A stretch of 64,000 nucleotides of DNA from Anisakis pegreffii (GCA_035041965.1 JAPYMA010003053.1:62001-126000), one strand, 5' to 3'. Numbered from the stretch's first letter, positions 1 to 13,381 are shown. Notes: a model not told the origin generated them from the sequence alone. Numbers and translations: made by a program.

Positions 1-2530
1 CAAATGAAAAGTGAAGTGATGAATTATTTGGGGATGTTATTCATCTATTTCTTCCAAACAAACCACATCGGATGATGTGATGAGAATGTAACCGAATCAG
101 CACAATTAATTCATGATAAGAGTGTAAATAAGAGGAATTATGAGATAAGGCTCACGGTGCTTTAATGCCAATAAACTGAGAATTTGAATAAACAATCATA
201 AAATGGAACTGAATTTCAACGACACAAATCGCATCACTTACTACTTTTAGAGTGCTTTCCATTGTTGTTTGACGTCCAACTTGGAATCGCTATCGTTTTT
301 GTACTTTTTTGTAAACTGTTATGTCGATCGACTGTGTAACTGTGCTGAATTCTTTTTTTTTACAACAAAATGTTACAAATACGTCCTGGCACAGCGATTT
401 GCCATCTTCATAGATTGCAGTCATCCTTAGATAGCAGACGACTTGGACATTTCCGGTATCATAACGAAAATAAAGAATAATCCAGTTTTTTCGTTTCTAT
501 CTTTGCTCATCAATTCGCTAGTGGATTCCATTAGTCGGCTTTTTTCCACACTGGAAATACTAACGGTAGGGAAATGTTCCACGAGTGATTACACTTCAGA
601 CAGTGTCTATTGCATCGTGAATGAAATGTTGCGTGAGATACTTTTGGAATTCACGTGATCGATTCAAAATGTTTTGATGAGTTGACATCCAACGATATGG
701 GTAGTAATAATAGTGCTATGAAATTTTGAATGCTGTGAAAAAAAGTTTCGTTTTAGTTCCGAAAAAACAGCTGTTTACTTGAGAAATCATTAGGGTCACA
801 TTCAGTTTGATCGAGAGATCAACCCAAACAAGTTTAATAATCAAGTGCATCACATTTAACTTACTATTTGCTCATGACACAATAAAGGCATTCATTTCAA
901 ACTGTACGAACGGAAACTTTTGAATAGACAGTTTACGTTTTTTAAGGTTTGTGTCTCTTGCTTTTTAATGTTTTTAATGTGCGTATCTTTTTGATGCTTT
1001 AAAACGCGATTTTTTGATGGAGTACTTCTTATGGTACCAATATGCTCATGCGTCTTGCATTCGCGTAATTTAAATGTGGCTCTAAAGCTTACCCAAAGAT
1101 TGATGATTCTCTTTTAACTGAGCCTGTTGAACCTGTTTAAGTCGATCATCAAGTGGGCAACCCGTCACTATCTTTTTATTGCCACCTTCATTTTCAAATT
1201 CTTCCGCATTGCAATCACCCACCCCGCATACTTTTGATGATTCATGGTAGGGTTGCCCCTCCTTTCCATCGCATTCATCTCCAACGTTCCCAAGCATCAA
1301 AGTACGTTATGCGTTATATTTGCATTTGCTTTCCTTCAGAAAAAAACGAATTTGTTAAGTGATTAATGAGAAATTTTATTGAAGACAAATTTTCATATTC
1401 TATTGGTGTGAAAGTTATTATTGCAATAAATCAATGTTATATGGACAATATAATCTCAAAACAAGTTTATCATTACATCGAACAATCCTTCATACCTGAA
1501 TAATGCAATACCGTGTAATTTGAATGCATTTTTCTATCAAACGAACAGAAACCGAACGTTTCTTCTTCGTCTCAATCGCATTCACTTTTTCAACTAAAAA
1601 TTGCTCGTCGCGTTTCAGAGGATCATTACATTTTTAATTTTAAGCGAAGTCAACGATCTAGAATGAAAGAGAACTGCTTTAAAAATGCACTTTTTGACAG
1701 CAATGACTGAAAGTGTTCCAATATCGGCCCAAATCACAGGTGGAATGATGTGAAACCGATACCGAAAAGTAAACAGGTCGATAATGTTCACCAGGAACTA
1801 ATTGATATCTTGAATTGGTATTCGCCGGAAGCACCTCCCACTGAAAAGAGCAGTTTGATAACGCCCAAAACGCCTGAAACGTTCTATAACTTTCAGAAAA
1901 TTTTCATCCTTTAGTTAACACTCTTGAGAGTTTTGCCGTTATTTACTTGAGTTGTGACAAAATCATCTCAGATGAAAGTGAGAATTGATTCAAGCGAGAT
2001 TCGTTCGACTGAAATAGTGATGTGATTCATTGTTCAGATGAATGCGATGCATTTGTATTTCTGTTTACTTGTCATTCTTAATACGCTTCTTAAGTGATGT
2101 TAAGTAGCGTTCAGTTCTGTCTTATCGATAGCGATTATAATAATAACAGTTGATTGATAATTCCATCACATCACATCGTTGCCCCATTCATTCACAAAAG
2201 CAAAACGCCTCCGTAAAGACACACTACAAACATTTATAATCCCAGCATACTTTCGATGGGGCTTCCCAATTGCTTATTAAGGCTGTCTTCGAAGCGCAGT
2301 GCTCATTTAAGTCCACTGAAATTTGGCAGACTGCTGGCTCGATTGTATGTTTTCTTGGTTTACGTCTTGTCTCGTTCGAATATACATCCGCTCTTTGATA
2401 TTGCCTTCTATTCGCCACTTAAACGTTACTGGTTTATGCGGATGCATTTTCAAAGTGCATTGGTCGGTTTCCTCCAAAGAGTGTCCGTCAGTCAGCTGGA
2501 ATGCAACACTTTCGATGCTCTTTTTTTTTT
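1..2530. other. No supportable gene
   Basis: Only short open frames occur here and none shows a family motif or a consistent chain of splice sites. A short frame at 1082-1300 on the minus strand encodes a Cys- and acid-containing peptide, but nothing supports it. The stretch is AT-rich and probably holds the promoter and 5' exons of the DEG/ENaC gene that follows. Confidence 0.5.
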
Positions 2531-2795
2531 CAGGTGAACGTTTAATGTCGCCAAAAGACGGAAACAACTGCTTCCATGATATTAATTTTTTACAAGACTA
2601 TGACAAATGTGTCGCAGCAAAGAAGGAATTTTGGCAGATGATGGGTACCTAATATCATTGTCATATTCCTAAACATCTTCAGTGAACTCATATTGTTCTC
2701 GATAAGTCTGTATAAAATCGAACAGCAATCTTGGGCTTTCAATTATCCATGGAAATTAGCAGTTACAAAACTGGTTTTTGAGAAAATGTTCACAG

Positions 2796-5700
2796 AAAGC
2801 TGAATGAACATATTGATATGTTTAAAGGTGTGACAAAACTGCATGGCTGCTATCGTTTGTATGCTGGAAAGTTATATTCGAAGATATTTTGGTTGAGCAT
2901 AATGATTGGCGCTGGGATCGCGTTTACAATTGTTGCTTTAGGTTTGATATATCACTATCAAACGGACAATATCAACACACAGGTTTACGCTTGAAAACTT
3001 TATCGAGTAGCAATCTTCTGCTTTACATTCTAATCGAATCCTTTTTGTGAATTCAGCCGGAGGGCTGTGATAGGCAGTAAACGTAGCTGCTATCTGTAGT
3101 ACAGACCATGAGTTGACAACTTTGATCGTTTGAACTGGTGTGTTGCGGGAGTCGAAGAATCTCGGGGAGCCTGCCTGCGATTCGCTTACCTCCGTGTGCT
3201 TAAGCCGACGAAAGGTGGGAGAGGACACTTACGCGGTGCCATCGTGTCTCCTTCCGCCCTCTGTCGCATAAATTATTGGTACACAGAAGGTTCCAGTGTT
3301 GAATATCTCATTCCGGTTTGACGAACCAACTTTCGCATTTAACTGATAAACAGAATATAACAACGGTATTTCAAGGTGCAAATTGTGTATGATTTCGCTG
3401 AAAAACCAGTGGTATCGGTGTGCAGTTACAATGTCATCAGGAAGTCTTATGCTGAAGGTAAACCGATTCAATGCCCTTCGCTGAGCATTCAAACAAGTTC
3501 ATCTGCGAACTGATTACCGTACTTCACACTCAACACAATTGCTGATTACTGTTCCACAGTTCCAAAGTAACCGAGAATAATGAATCGAAACTGACTTTTA
3601 ACAGTCACCGTAACAATTGCTCTGGAGTGGATATAGAATGAAAGTTCGATCAAATGAAGTTGAACTATCTAATAGGGTATCAACAATGGATTAATCTCCA
3701 GAATTGATGAAGACTCGAGGATTCTCTTTGGATCTTCTCAACTATTTGATGTACGCTTATTCACCGCTGGTCGATTACGCACAAAGAATTCAGAAAGAGG
3801 AAATGACTTATGGTCAACAACTGCTTGACGAATACGTCAAATACCATCCAAATTTCACGATAAGATCGTTCGTCGAAAACGCCAGGTTTGTCGTTTCAAT
3901 GCATTGATGTGCACACAGCAAACAAACAAAAAATGAACTCTTCTTTGATCACAACGATCACATCGCTAGCTGTATAACGAAGATTGCATGAGTTTGCATG
4001 TGCAGTATAAATGATGTTTCAGTTCGGATGTCTTTTAACTGAGAAATGGAATTATTGTTCTAAGCTATTCGGCTTATCTGATTCATCTGCAACGATTCAG
4101 TGGCACAAAAAATTTCAGCCAGCGTTGTGAGGATTACATTCTGAAATGTTTATATCAAGGGACACAGTTCGACTGCTGTGATCCTAACTATACAACTCCG
4201 ATTATGACAGACTTGGGACGTTGCTATCAAACTGATCTCGAGAAATTGCATCGTGACATTAATCTCTCGTACAAATTCGGTGCTGCTCAAGGGTCCGTTT
4301 CTTTGGTCATTTCAGTCAAATTTGATACTTCCTTACGTCCGTCCTCAAGTTTCCACACGAAAATTTGTGATTGGATCAATTCTCTGAATGTGATCAACTT
4401 AAGCAAGTTAAAGTTGATGGCATTGTAAATATCTGCTTATTATAGGCTACAGATGATGCTCGATTACCGGACAGACGAAGAACTACCCTTATATAACACA
4501 TCAGGTAATTCAAAATGGATATTTGCTCCTCTTTCTTCCATGTGAAATAAGTTCTGTTCTCTTTCTTAAGTCAGTGTCGAATTACTTCTGTTATAGGCAT
4601 AAGGATAAGACGGCCGTTTCTGAACACGTTTGAAGATGGTTTTCGAATTCATGTGCACAACCGAATGACTGTTTCGTTCCTGAGCTCTGAAATTATCTCT
4701 GTTTCACCGAACAACAAAATCGCTATTGCGTTAAGACCCACAAAGGTGCTTCGCATTCAATTTGTAGTCATTATAATCACCTGATCTGTAAAGTTGACAC
4801 CTCGAGAGAATTTCGGCCTGGAATATATACACCTCTGTCTAGAAGACTGATATCTGTTATGAAAATGCTGGTTATTTACTTATATTACCGGGAAATCGTT
4901 CCCGTGCTCACTGGCTTTCATCAGAGAGCACTCTCGAAGAGTTTTTTTGACTTATGCGAGCGTTTTACCACATAGCTGTACAAATGAGACAAATTTCAAC
5001 ATTTACTCGTCGAACGTTGATAATTTACGTTGAATTTCAGTACGAATTCTTAGAACGTTCAATTGGCGGTGCGTGTCGGAGAACGTGGCCAGTTGGTTAC
5101 CCAAAGTATCAAATCGGGTATTCAGAAACACTTTGTCATGCGAGATGCATAGTGCATAAGTATGTGAATTCGTGTGGTTGTGCACCGTTGCGATACGATA
5201 TCTTAAAAGGTGAATGAACTCAGTGAATTGAGTAATTATTATCTTCTGAAAATTTCTGCTCTCATCCGTTTCATCCAGTTCCATCCAATTCAGCATGTGC
5301 GTATTTCAGATCAAAACACCTGCACACCCAAACAACTACATGATTGCATTGGTGAAAAATTCGCTATAGTAGGTAACTATCTTAATCGTGATATTTAATC
5401 TATCACGCTCATGTTTATGTTTTTGATTGTGCCTATGTTACACATGATCATGAGCACGTTTCGAGCATCTCTAGCGGAGTGTTCCATCAGTGAAGAGCAT
5501 AATAAAACAACTTGAAAGCAGCTCACGGGGACGCCTTCATCTCCTATTTTCTGAGTATCATTAGCTCGTCCGAGCCTGACACGGTTTTCACTCGTTCTAA
5601 CAGGATTTTCATTCTTTTCCTGGATGTTCCAGTTGCTCTCATAGCTTTTATCACCAAAATTGTTCTCTTTTGATAATTTCTCATTCATTTCGCTCAACAA

Positions 5701-8294
5701 TTAAAGTCACTTTCTCATTCTATATCAAATACACTCTATAATTGATCGGTTGACTGTCGAACGTTGGTGAGCAATAATATTCGACTGCTGTATTGTTGAT
5801 TTCGGCTGTCAACACTCGTCAACGTATCCAGTAAATAGTATATAGTACAGAATAAGAATTTGATTCTGACTGTGAAGTGAAATGAACCGAAGTGAATGAG
5901 AAAAACGCATCAAGAGAACGGTATTCACTGGTAATAGCTGCGAGAGTGAATACAACACGTCTGGAAAGAATGAGAATACATCTACATCAGTTTGAAGTGA
6001 GCGTGTATCAGTTATCAGTTAGACAATAGCTTTTCATGCAATCATATTCGATTGCAGTACTGAGGAATACAGCGGTCTAGGGAAAGACCCAGCGATTTCG
6101 ATTACCATCATGTACGAGCTAATAAGATTGAACGTAACGGTTATCTAAACACAACATGTGCGATCTCCATATTTAAGGGGGGAGGAGGAACGGCGGCCTG
6201 CCAAATCATCAAAAGGGGTAATGTTCTTAGCATTTTTGATGCAGCACTGAATGATACTGATTGCAGCTTCAACCGGTGGTCGTGATTTAATGCCGAATTG
6301 TGCGGAATGCGCACCACAGTGCCAGAATTTTGTCTATTATTCGTATTGCTCTTACGCAAAAGACATTCTACCAGCAACAGTTGAATACTTAGGACAACTT
6401 GGTTCACGGTTCACACCTGAATATGTCAGGTAAAATTTGTTGAAACCCTTCATTCATGTACGATTGCCCCAACAATGAAGACAGCACTCCTTTTGAGTTA
6501 TTAACATTTAAATGTTTTAAGTCTATATGACTAATATTCAGTAATTAAAACAGGCAAAATATGGTCGGCATGGCTGTCTTCTTCGAGTCCAAAAAATTTG
6601 TGATCTACTCGCAGTCAAGGCTCTCTGATCTCACCAATGTCTTAAGTTAGCCAACTATCTTCATGCGTAATTGATCTAGTTATCCATAGCACATTTCTGC
6701 CCAGTGGGACAAATAGAATGGATAAGACTGTCTTCAAGACGAATACGAGAAATCAGAACTTTAAGGGATTGACAGAGCAATTAAACATTGTCCATTTCAA
6801 CTGTCCAATAGTGATTTGGAGTACCTTTGTTAACTACTAAAGGCTTAGCACTGAAATGAACGTGTAAAGTTTTTGTTGTTTGCTGCACAGAGTTCATCAC
6901 TGCAGGTAACATTGGAGGGAATATGGGTTTATTCCACGGAGCGAGTGTTATTTCACTGTTCGAGTTGGCTTTAGTAGCAGTTAAAGTTGTGTGGTCGTTA
7001 TTTTCGAAGAAACGACAAAATTATGTGCAATCGAAACACATGAAAGAGGTCAGCAACTCTTGTCACTTCTTCTTCACTACCTTTGACAGTAACGCGACCA
7101 CTCGCATGTCATAAATTGCATTAAAATCCAGTTTCTTCAAACGATTTTCACCTCGGCAGCATATTTATAACTTTCTTCACGCAGCACCAACGAGATCTGA
7201 AGTGCACAATGCAAGAGTATTTAAGGATTCACGAAAGAAGCGATTAGAGGAGATCCTCACCGAGATGAATCTATATAGACCTGAACCTGCGCCGTCATCG
7301 GAAACGAGTGAGGTAAGTGCGAATCGCATGTCGCTCATTTGTGATAATTTCGAGTGGTGAATTTCGATGATATTTACGCATATTCATCAAAAAGTCTTTT
7401 TTTTCAGGAAAGCCGAAGTAGTGATCAAGATTCAAGTGATAGGCGAACGAGTCTTGCGACAATCCGTGAAGAGGACGAGGAGGGTGATCACATTGTCGAG
7501 TTGTCAGCAGAAGATCTCAACATAAAAATGGTTTGTTCGTTACCGTCTCCTAAATACGTCTGAATTTTAGCTGTTTTCGAGTCACTATTTGGTGGTGTCG
7601 GTCGTTTTTCAAGTGAATCGTTTCGACGCAAGCGTGATCCGATCGCTCCATGGAGGCCACATAAGGAGCTTCTTCATTTGGTGTAAGCACAATGGCAATG
7701 CAAAAAATCCTTTGATGTTCCAAAGCAGTCAGCCATCAAAATTTCATTCATTTCTGGATATCACTCGATTGTTCGTTGCTTGACAGCAATGTTATGTTGA
7801 CAGGTGAAGAATGAACGCAAACGTGGTACAGTATCACTTTACATAACCTCGTCGCTTGCTGAAGCGTTGCTCGATCGAGATATCGCGTTTGCTAAAACTA
7901 TACGAGTCGGTTTCATGAATAATAAGGTACATAGTCACTTCTCTTTTCCAACATTTCTACGCATTATATTTCGGATCGAACGCTCCAAAAAAACATTCAT
8001 TTTTTGAAAGCTTAGCTTTCCCATACAATTTGTTCATGTGTAAAAGTGACGTAGAATGAAGCTCTTTAATTGCCGAACCGAAATACCGTTGACTTTTCGA
8101 CAGTTTAGCATTGTTGCTTGCATACGCCGTCAGGTAAGATTGATTCTCTAGTTTAGCAATTTTTTGAGCAGGATTTCAGTGAGAGTGGTAGGAAAAAAGC
8201 TGCATTGTTTTGTGTTGTGAGTGGACAAGCAATAATTTTATTTCAGATCGTAGTACCTCAGAATGTGAAACGTCGAAGTCACACGGTTGTATGA
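2796..8294 (+). CDS. DEG/ENaC (degenerin/epithelial sodium channel) family subunit, 5' end unresolved
   Basis: This encodes an amiloride-sensitive-type sodium channel subunit of the plasma membrane. Exons: 2796-2982, 3376-3457, 3702-3885, 4119-4292, 4446-4504, 4597-4745, 5041-5209, 5310-5372, 6267-6429, 6554-6645, 6906-7088, 7185-7312, 7408-7530, 7804-7926 and 8247-8294. All joining phases agree, giving about 642 residues plus a missing N-terminus. Exon 1 has the family's HG motif (KLHGCYR) followed by TM1 (about 2887-2952). The extracellular part has the GRCY motif (4234-4245) and a Cys-rich region (CRRTW, CGCAPLRYD, CAPQCQNF). The pre-TM2 signature NIGGNMGLFHGAS, holding the G-x-S selectivity-filter motif, starts at 6908. 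The tail is charged and Ser-rich and ends in HTVV, a class I PDZ-ligand type. An open exon at 2534-2644 could belong to the N-terminus, but its phase does not fit the chosen acceptor. The subfamily is not assigned. Confidence 0.9.
5485..6249 (-). mobile_element. Degraded hAT-like non-autonomous element, copy A (intronic)
   Basis: The reverse complement of this segment matches the elements at 46028-46740 and 52273-53062 over long stretches. Shared parts include the central block around the GTTGACAG/CTGTCAAC motif, the block reading MNEKLSKEN in one frame, and the CATTACCCCTTTTGATGAT end block. The terminal repeats are mutated, so both boundaries are approximate. The element fills most of one intron of the DEG/ENaC gene and ends about 17 bp before the 3' splice site of the exon at 6267. 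Confidence 0.7.
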
Positions 8295-8921
8295 GACACA
8301 GATCTGATTCACTGTTGTATTCTAATGATGCATTTCCGATGTACATATAAATGTATAAAGATTTTATGATTTTTGATCATCACACATTAAAAACATTTTT
8401 TATTTATAACTCTGATCCTGTTTTGCGGTTTGTAGTCACATTAGATAGCATTCCTTGTCAGTTTTATTTGTTTGTAGTCACCTTATGGTGCATCCTTTAA
8501 AAAAGTTTTACATTTTGTGTTCTGATTAACTTTTTGAACGAATCATTCAAAGCCAGAACACTTGCGCTTCATTTGGCTGTTGATCATTGATAGATTAATT
8601 ATACAAAGGATAGGAGGCAATACAGCAAACTTGATGAAATTGTCAAAACGAATGCTTGAATTTGCCAAGCACATCAGTTGGGTATTCTAGAAAAAGATTT
8701 TTCAAAAAAGCCGACGAATTTTAGAAGGATGATTGACGTACGATATCTTCAGGTTCACTTTCAATGTTTCCATCAAATTCTGCGAGCACTGATCTGTTTA
8801 TCGTTGACATTCGCACTCTAAACTATTTGCGATCACAGTTCATTGTTTGGTTCACAAGAAATCTGATAACATAAAGTATTACTGCATCAAGTATCAGTGA
8901 TAACATCACCAAGCGAACTGT
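8295..8921. other. Intergenic, DEG/ENaC 3' flank
   Basis: The interval between the DEG/ENaC stop codon and the stop codon of the convergent candidate peptide gene. An ATTAAA-type poly(A) signal candidate lies near 8387. I see no coding signal. Confidence 0.5.
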
Positions 8922-9397
8922 TCACGTTCTGATGAATCGAGTGTTGCGTTGAACGGTCTTCAACGGCCGTAACACGTTCCTGCGAGGGATCCATAGTTTG
9001 CTGCCGAACGAACCGAATGCGACGATACCTTTCGACCGTCTCATCATAGGAAGCGACGATGAGCGAGCAGCATTGTTCGACTTTTCCGTCCGCACAAATA
9101 CCGGATCTTGCTCGATATCCTGAAAGTTGATTGAATGATCTCCTAGAATACTAACACTGAATTGTCAATGTGATGTAATCGAGCGATTGTTAATGAATCT
9201 CTTGTCAGTAATATTTTCTGAAATGAATTTATTGCAATTACAGAGCAATTATCAGTTGCTCTCTTGAAGTTTAATCGAATGTTCACCTCGTTTGAAAGGA
9301 CGACGTCAAAAGGATATGCGATGGAGAGTTGCAACAGTATGCAAAATATCACAACTGAAACCATTCCATTCATGACTTTCGGGAAAGCAATAGGCAT
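8922..9397 (-). CDS. Candidate neuropeptide/secreted peptide precursor, two exons, unrecognised
   Basis: Exon 1 (9287-9397) starts with ATG and encodes a clear signal peptide with a hydrophobic core (VSVVIFCILLQLSIA), ending in a phase-0 donor (GAG|GTGAAC). Exon 2 (8922-9119) follows a CTTTCAG acceptor in the same phase, giving 102 residues. The mature part has two Arg-Arg pairs (residues 64-65 and 83-84) bracketing a 17-residue peptide, SKGIVAFGSFGSKLWIP. Signal peptide plus dibasic sites is the usual layout of a neuropeptide precursor. There is no Gly next to the basic site, so C-terminal amidation of that peptide is not predicted. Caution: a second frame of exon 2 is also open, but it needs a phase-1 donor that I do not see. 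I do not recognise the peptide. Confidence 0.55.
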
Positions 9398-12300
9398 GCT
9401 GCAAGTAGAAAATTTTTTGCCTTTCAGATGTCAACAATATTTGACTTGACGATCAAATCAGATGATCACACTGATACACTACTAAGAGAATTGTTAAGCA
9501 TCAAGACACGGATTGAAAACATGGCAGCGAATTGGAAGGGATTCGAATTAGTGAATAACATGGCAATGTCTGAATAAATTGATAAAGCTGCAACATTCCA
9601 AAGATATGCTTTCTTGTCAACACAGAAATGGTAAAATTAACGCAAGCTGACATAATCAACAGTTTTTCAACGTACTAAAGGAATTCGCAATTATTGTAAC
9701 TATATTCTTGAATTCGTCATAGATATCAGCGCAAAGAGAACAACACAACAATATTGATGATGACAGAAATTGATTCGAGCAAGCTAAATCGTTTCGCAAT
9801 ATATAGGCCAAATAGACGTTCATTTTCAGCTAATGAAATCAGCGCAGCTCAATAAGACTCACAGCTTTGGATAAGAGTCTTGTGTGAATTTATACTCTCG
9901 CCGTTTGAGAGCTTGCAAGCACATGACTCAATTTTCGGTGCTGTTCAAATGGATCTATATCCATATCGTCAAAAAGTATGACGCATATCAGTCACAGCCT
10001 TCGATGAGAATAATAAATGACTCGAAACCCTCATCAATATTCAATATTGCACTTTTCAGGAAGGATCCATCCTAACCTCTCTCATGAACCATTTTACTTC
10101 CTTCATTTCTCTTGCATAGCGAGTGACCGTTCAAGCTTTTGAGGCGCAGCAGACACGTTTGAACATTCGCTTCGTGAGACACATGAAAATTCTCATCAAA
10201 AATTGCTGTTAGTGCGTCTCGCTGCGGAAGAACTTGAGTGACGTTAATTTGCCTCGCAATGGATCTTCTAATTAATACAATTCATTTTTAACATACATTC
10301 GCTATGAAACGGATCATCTGATCAAATCCCCTCAAGGAGTTTAGGGGAATTTTATTAGAAGATCGACTTTTTAGGATGGAGTGCAACTGGATATGCCGGC
10401 CATATCGTAGATCAAAGCAAGCACACTAAAACTGAGCAGTGAATTGATAAATCAAAGGTGAATCTTGCTTTATAAGCATTGCAATGGTGAGTTTGTTGCG
10501 AATGCTCACGCGAATCTCGCTCTTCACTTCTTCTGACGAGCTGAGAATAACATCGACACTCATCACTGGACAATATCCAACGAAAAAGATAAGCTCTATT
10601 GCTGATTGCTGGTAACACATTTTTAGGATGCAGCGCAGAATTGAAATTACAGTGATTGGCATAAATCAAAGACTCATTAAAATTAATTAGCGAGGAATGC
10701 AGTGAAACAAATTGAACAGAGATGTGAAACAATTTCTGAGAAATCGATGAAGTTCACGTCATGTGAATATATCAACTGAAAGGAATGAAAAAATGGCCGA
10801 ACAACGAATCATCTAATTGAATAGGTGATGAAAGTGACGAAGAAACGGATGAGGGAATCATAAAAGGCCTAATTGGTATGTGATCACATGATTATGAACT
10901 ATTTGAAATGAATCAGGATTTAATTAACTGAAATTTGAACAGTGCACTTGGTCATAAGCATCAGATAAATGTCATGTTAGAATGTGCTCAAACAGAGCAC
11001 TGATAAGACTGATGATCAGGGACCGAACGCATATTCATGCGTGAAAGCGATTAATAGATGATTGCTGTTCTTACGATAGTAACTGATGAAAATGCGTGGG
11101 CAAGAATAGCGCTAGTAATGAGAAAGAAATCAAATGATGTTGCAAATTCTTTGTCAGATAGGAATAATAAAAACATTTATTTAAATGCTAATGTATGCAC
11201 AGCAATGCCAGATACAAATGATAACAGCCTGACGGATGCCGTCGAATGATGTTACATTTGCGTAAGCTCTCAAAACCTATCGGATGTTTAACTTGATAGA
11301 TTTCGATAGAATCTATCTAAACCTATCAAATTAAAGTTCCTCGGAAATGGGGCCGAGATGGAATCCCAGAGGGTGTGAGACAACATTTCATTCATTTTTT
11401 TATACATTAAAGCAAGCGCGGGCGGAGTTCAATGCATACTTTTGCGTAAAGTAAGCGATGGCTTTACGTTCACAACTTAGATTAGTTTTCATGCATTGAT
11501 GATGAAAGTTTATGGCAAGTTTTTGCAACGTTTATTTTCCAAATGATCATTTTTTTATGCGTCACCGAAAATTAATTTAAGCGATTCCTTTGGTCGCGTT
11601 CACTTTCACTCTTAAATTAGCTACTGGTGTGAAGTGTGCGAGTACGCTTTGAAATTATTCAGCGTGCAGGGGAGAAAAAGATTGTGAAGCACCGTAAAAT
11701 CTAACAATAAGTGTTGAATTTAGACACGACTTATGATTTCAGTCAGTTGCATTTGTGAAAATTCTCTACACAAATTCATCTCAACCATTCCATAAACTTT
11801 TGAGTGTCTAGTGATTTATATTTACATATTCTTATGTTAATTTCACTAATGTAAAATTAACATAAGAATTGCTTTCATGATTGATACTCGATTTGCTAGC
11901 GAGTATGAATTAATATTCAACGACAGCTATTCATCACTGATATATCAAAGGGACAAATGGAATCAATCTTAGACTGTTGTTGCAATGAATGATTTTGTTT
12001 TGTTCATTTGCTCACTTAATAAGCAATTTTGATTTTATCAAGTTATAATTATAACTTTATCAGTACAAAATAATTTTATTGCATCAGCAAAAAGCATCAT
12101 AACTCTTACACTCAAAATTATAAGTGATACGAAATAAAAGATGTTGCTTACATGTGTAGTTCATTTCTAGTACTCTTTCCAATGCCTTATCATTCTCAGA
12201 CCAACTGGGATTATAGCCGAACGATAAGTTGTGCATGCACTCGATATTTACACTTAGTGGTTGCTGACGATTCTTACAAGGTCGACTGCCTAATAACGGC

Positions 12301-13157
12301 TGTCTGGAGCAGAATGGAATCAATGCTCATGTTGATACCAAATAATTCACTGCAGACAAGTGCTCATCTCAACGATTACCTGCAAATATTCACTAGTATT
12401 TCGTTGAGGCATCCAGCAATTCCTTTAATGGCAGCAATCTATATTTATGAATGATCAAACGATCGATCAAAATATATGAAAATGAGAATCGCACGATCAG
12501 CAGTACACACCTTATTGTTAGAGTGAAGCAAAAATTGAACATCGTGTGTCTTTGAAGTGATGGATCGCCACGATAAAACAATATTCACTGAAATCTTTTA
12601 CGTAGTGAACGATGATATGACTTCCTAGAAAAACTTGACAACTTATTCGCTGAGAGATTTCCAGGATCAGCTCACCTGTGCTTCGGACACAAACCTTCTG
12701 AAATCGTTCAGTTCAAATAGGCGATTAATGATGTGCAGCAGGAAGGACATTATTGAAGAGGACAATTGAGGTCATCTCTCTAGTGTTCACGTAACTTAAA
12801 TGTGTTGCACTCATTTTTGATAGAGAATTGCTCTGTTGGACGCCCCAACAGTGGATAGTTTTATTGGTGAATGATCAGAATCATTGTAAAATCTGGCGAC
12901 GTTGGGATGATGGCGGTTTTATTTTGGAAATTCGCTACTTTCATTCAGTCACATCTCACATTCCAAATTAGAGGAATATCCCTTTAATAAATACTTCTGA
13001 ACATGTCATCGATCTAATTTCGTATTTGCACAAGTCTGTAATCGGATCGTTCACTTTTCAAAATTGTCAAGGAATTTTGCTTTGATTGGAAACGAGAATT
13101 AGTTAATGCTTTTTTATAGTGATAGTCTATATTAAATAGATATTTTACTCTCATCAA
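9398..13157. other. Gene-poor interval
   Basis: No gene can be supported. An open minus-strand frame at about 12140-12300 ends in a good donor-like GTAAGC and could be an exon, but I found no partner exon. A perfect hairpin is listed separately (11828-11869), and an 18-bp palindrome of A, T, G and C lies at 12040-12057. The rest is AT-rich. Confidence 0.4.
11828..11869. repeat. Perfect hairpin, 16-bp arms, 10-nt loop
   Basis: Arms 11828-11843 (ATTCTTATGTTAATTT) and 11854-11869 are exact reverse complements separated by ten bases. It lies in a gene-free stretch. There is no T-run or GC stem to suggest a terminator, so function is unknown. Confidence 0.8.
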
Positions 13158-13381
13158 ATGCATATACTGATCAAACGGCAATTGCGTTACTGTTTCTTGA
13201 TTTTGTGCTCGTTGTCAACAGTAAGTAACACATCTCGTCAATGATCAATTAAGTCAAAATACTTTTTATTGCTTAGCTGATAGATCGCTCTTGTCAGAAA
13301 GTAACCTTGGCTCAAGCAGTACCAAAACATTCATCTCTCGAACGAGTTTTTCTCAGTGAACTTCAGCGAGTATTCTTTTGA
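13158..13381 (+). CDS. Candidate small secreted peptide, two exons, unrecognised
   Basis: ATG at 13158 opens a 21-codon exon (13158-13220) that reads as a signal sequence with core YCFLILCSLS. It is followed by a consensus donor (ACA|GTAAGT) in phase 0. A 56-bp intron ends in GCTTAG, and exon 2 (13277-13381) stays open to a TGA, giving 55 residues with one Cys after the signal. The C-terminus is SELQRVFF. The splice sites and signal peptide fit well, but the protein is short and unrecognised. A second frame beginning in exon 2 (13356-13541) is also open, so the 3' half could be spliced differently. Confidence 0.4.

Noticed and set aside
8922..9119. A frame of exon 2 containing Gly-Lys-Val-Glu-Gln-Cys-Cys, like an insulin A chain
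   Set aside because: The further A-chain cysteines and any B chain are absent, and the frame does not join in phase with the signal-peptide exon.
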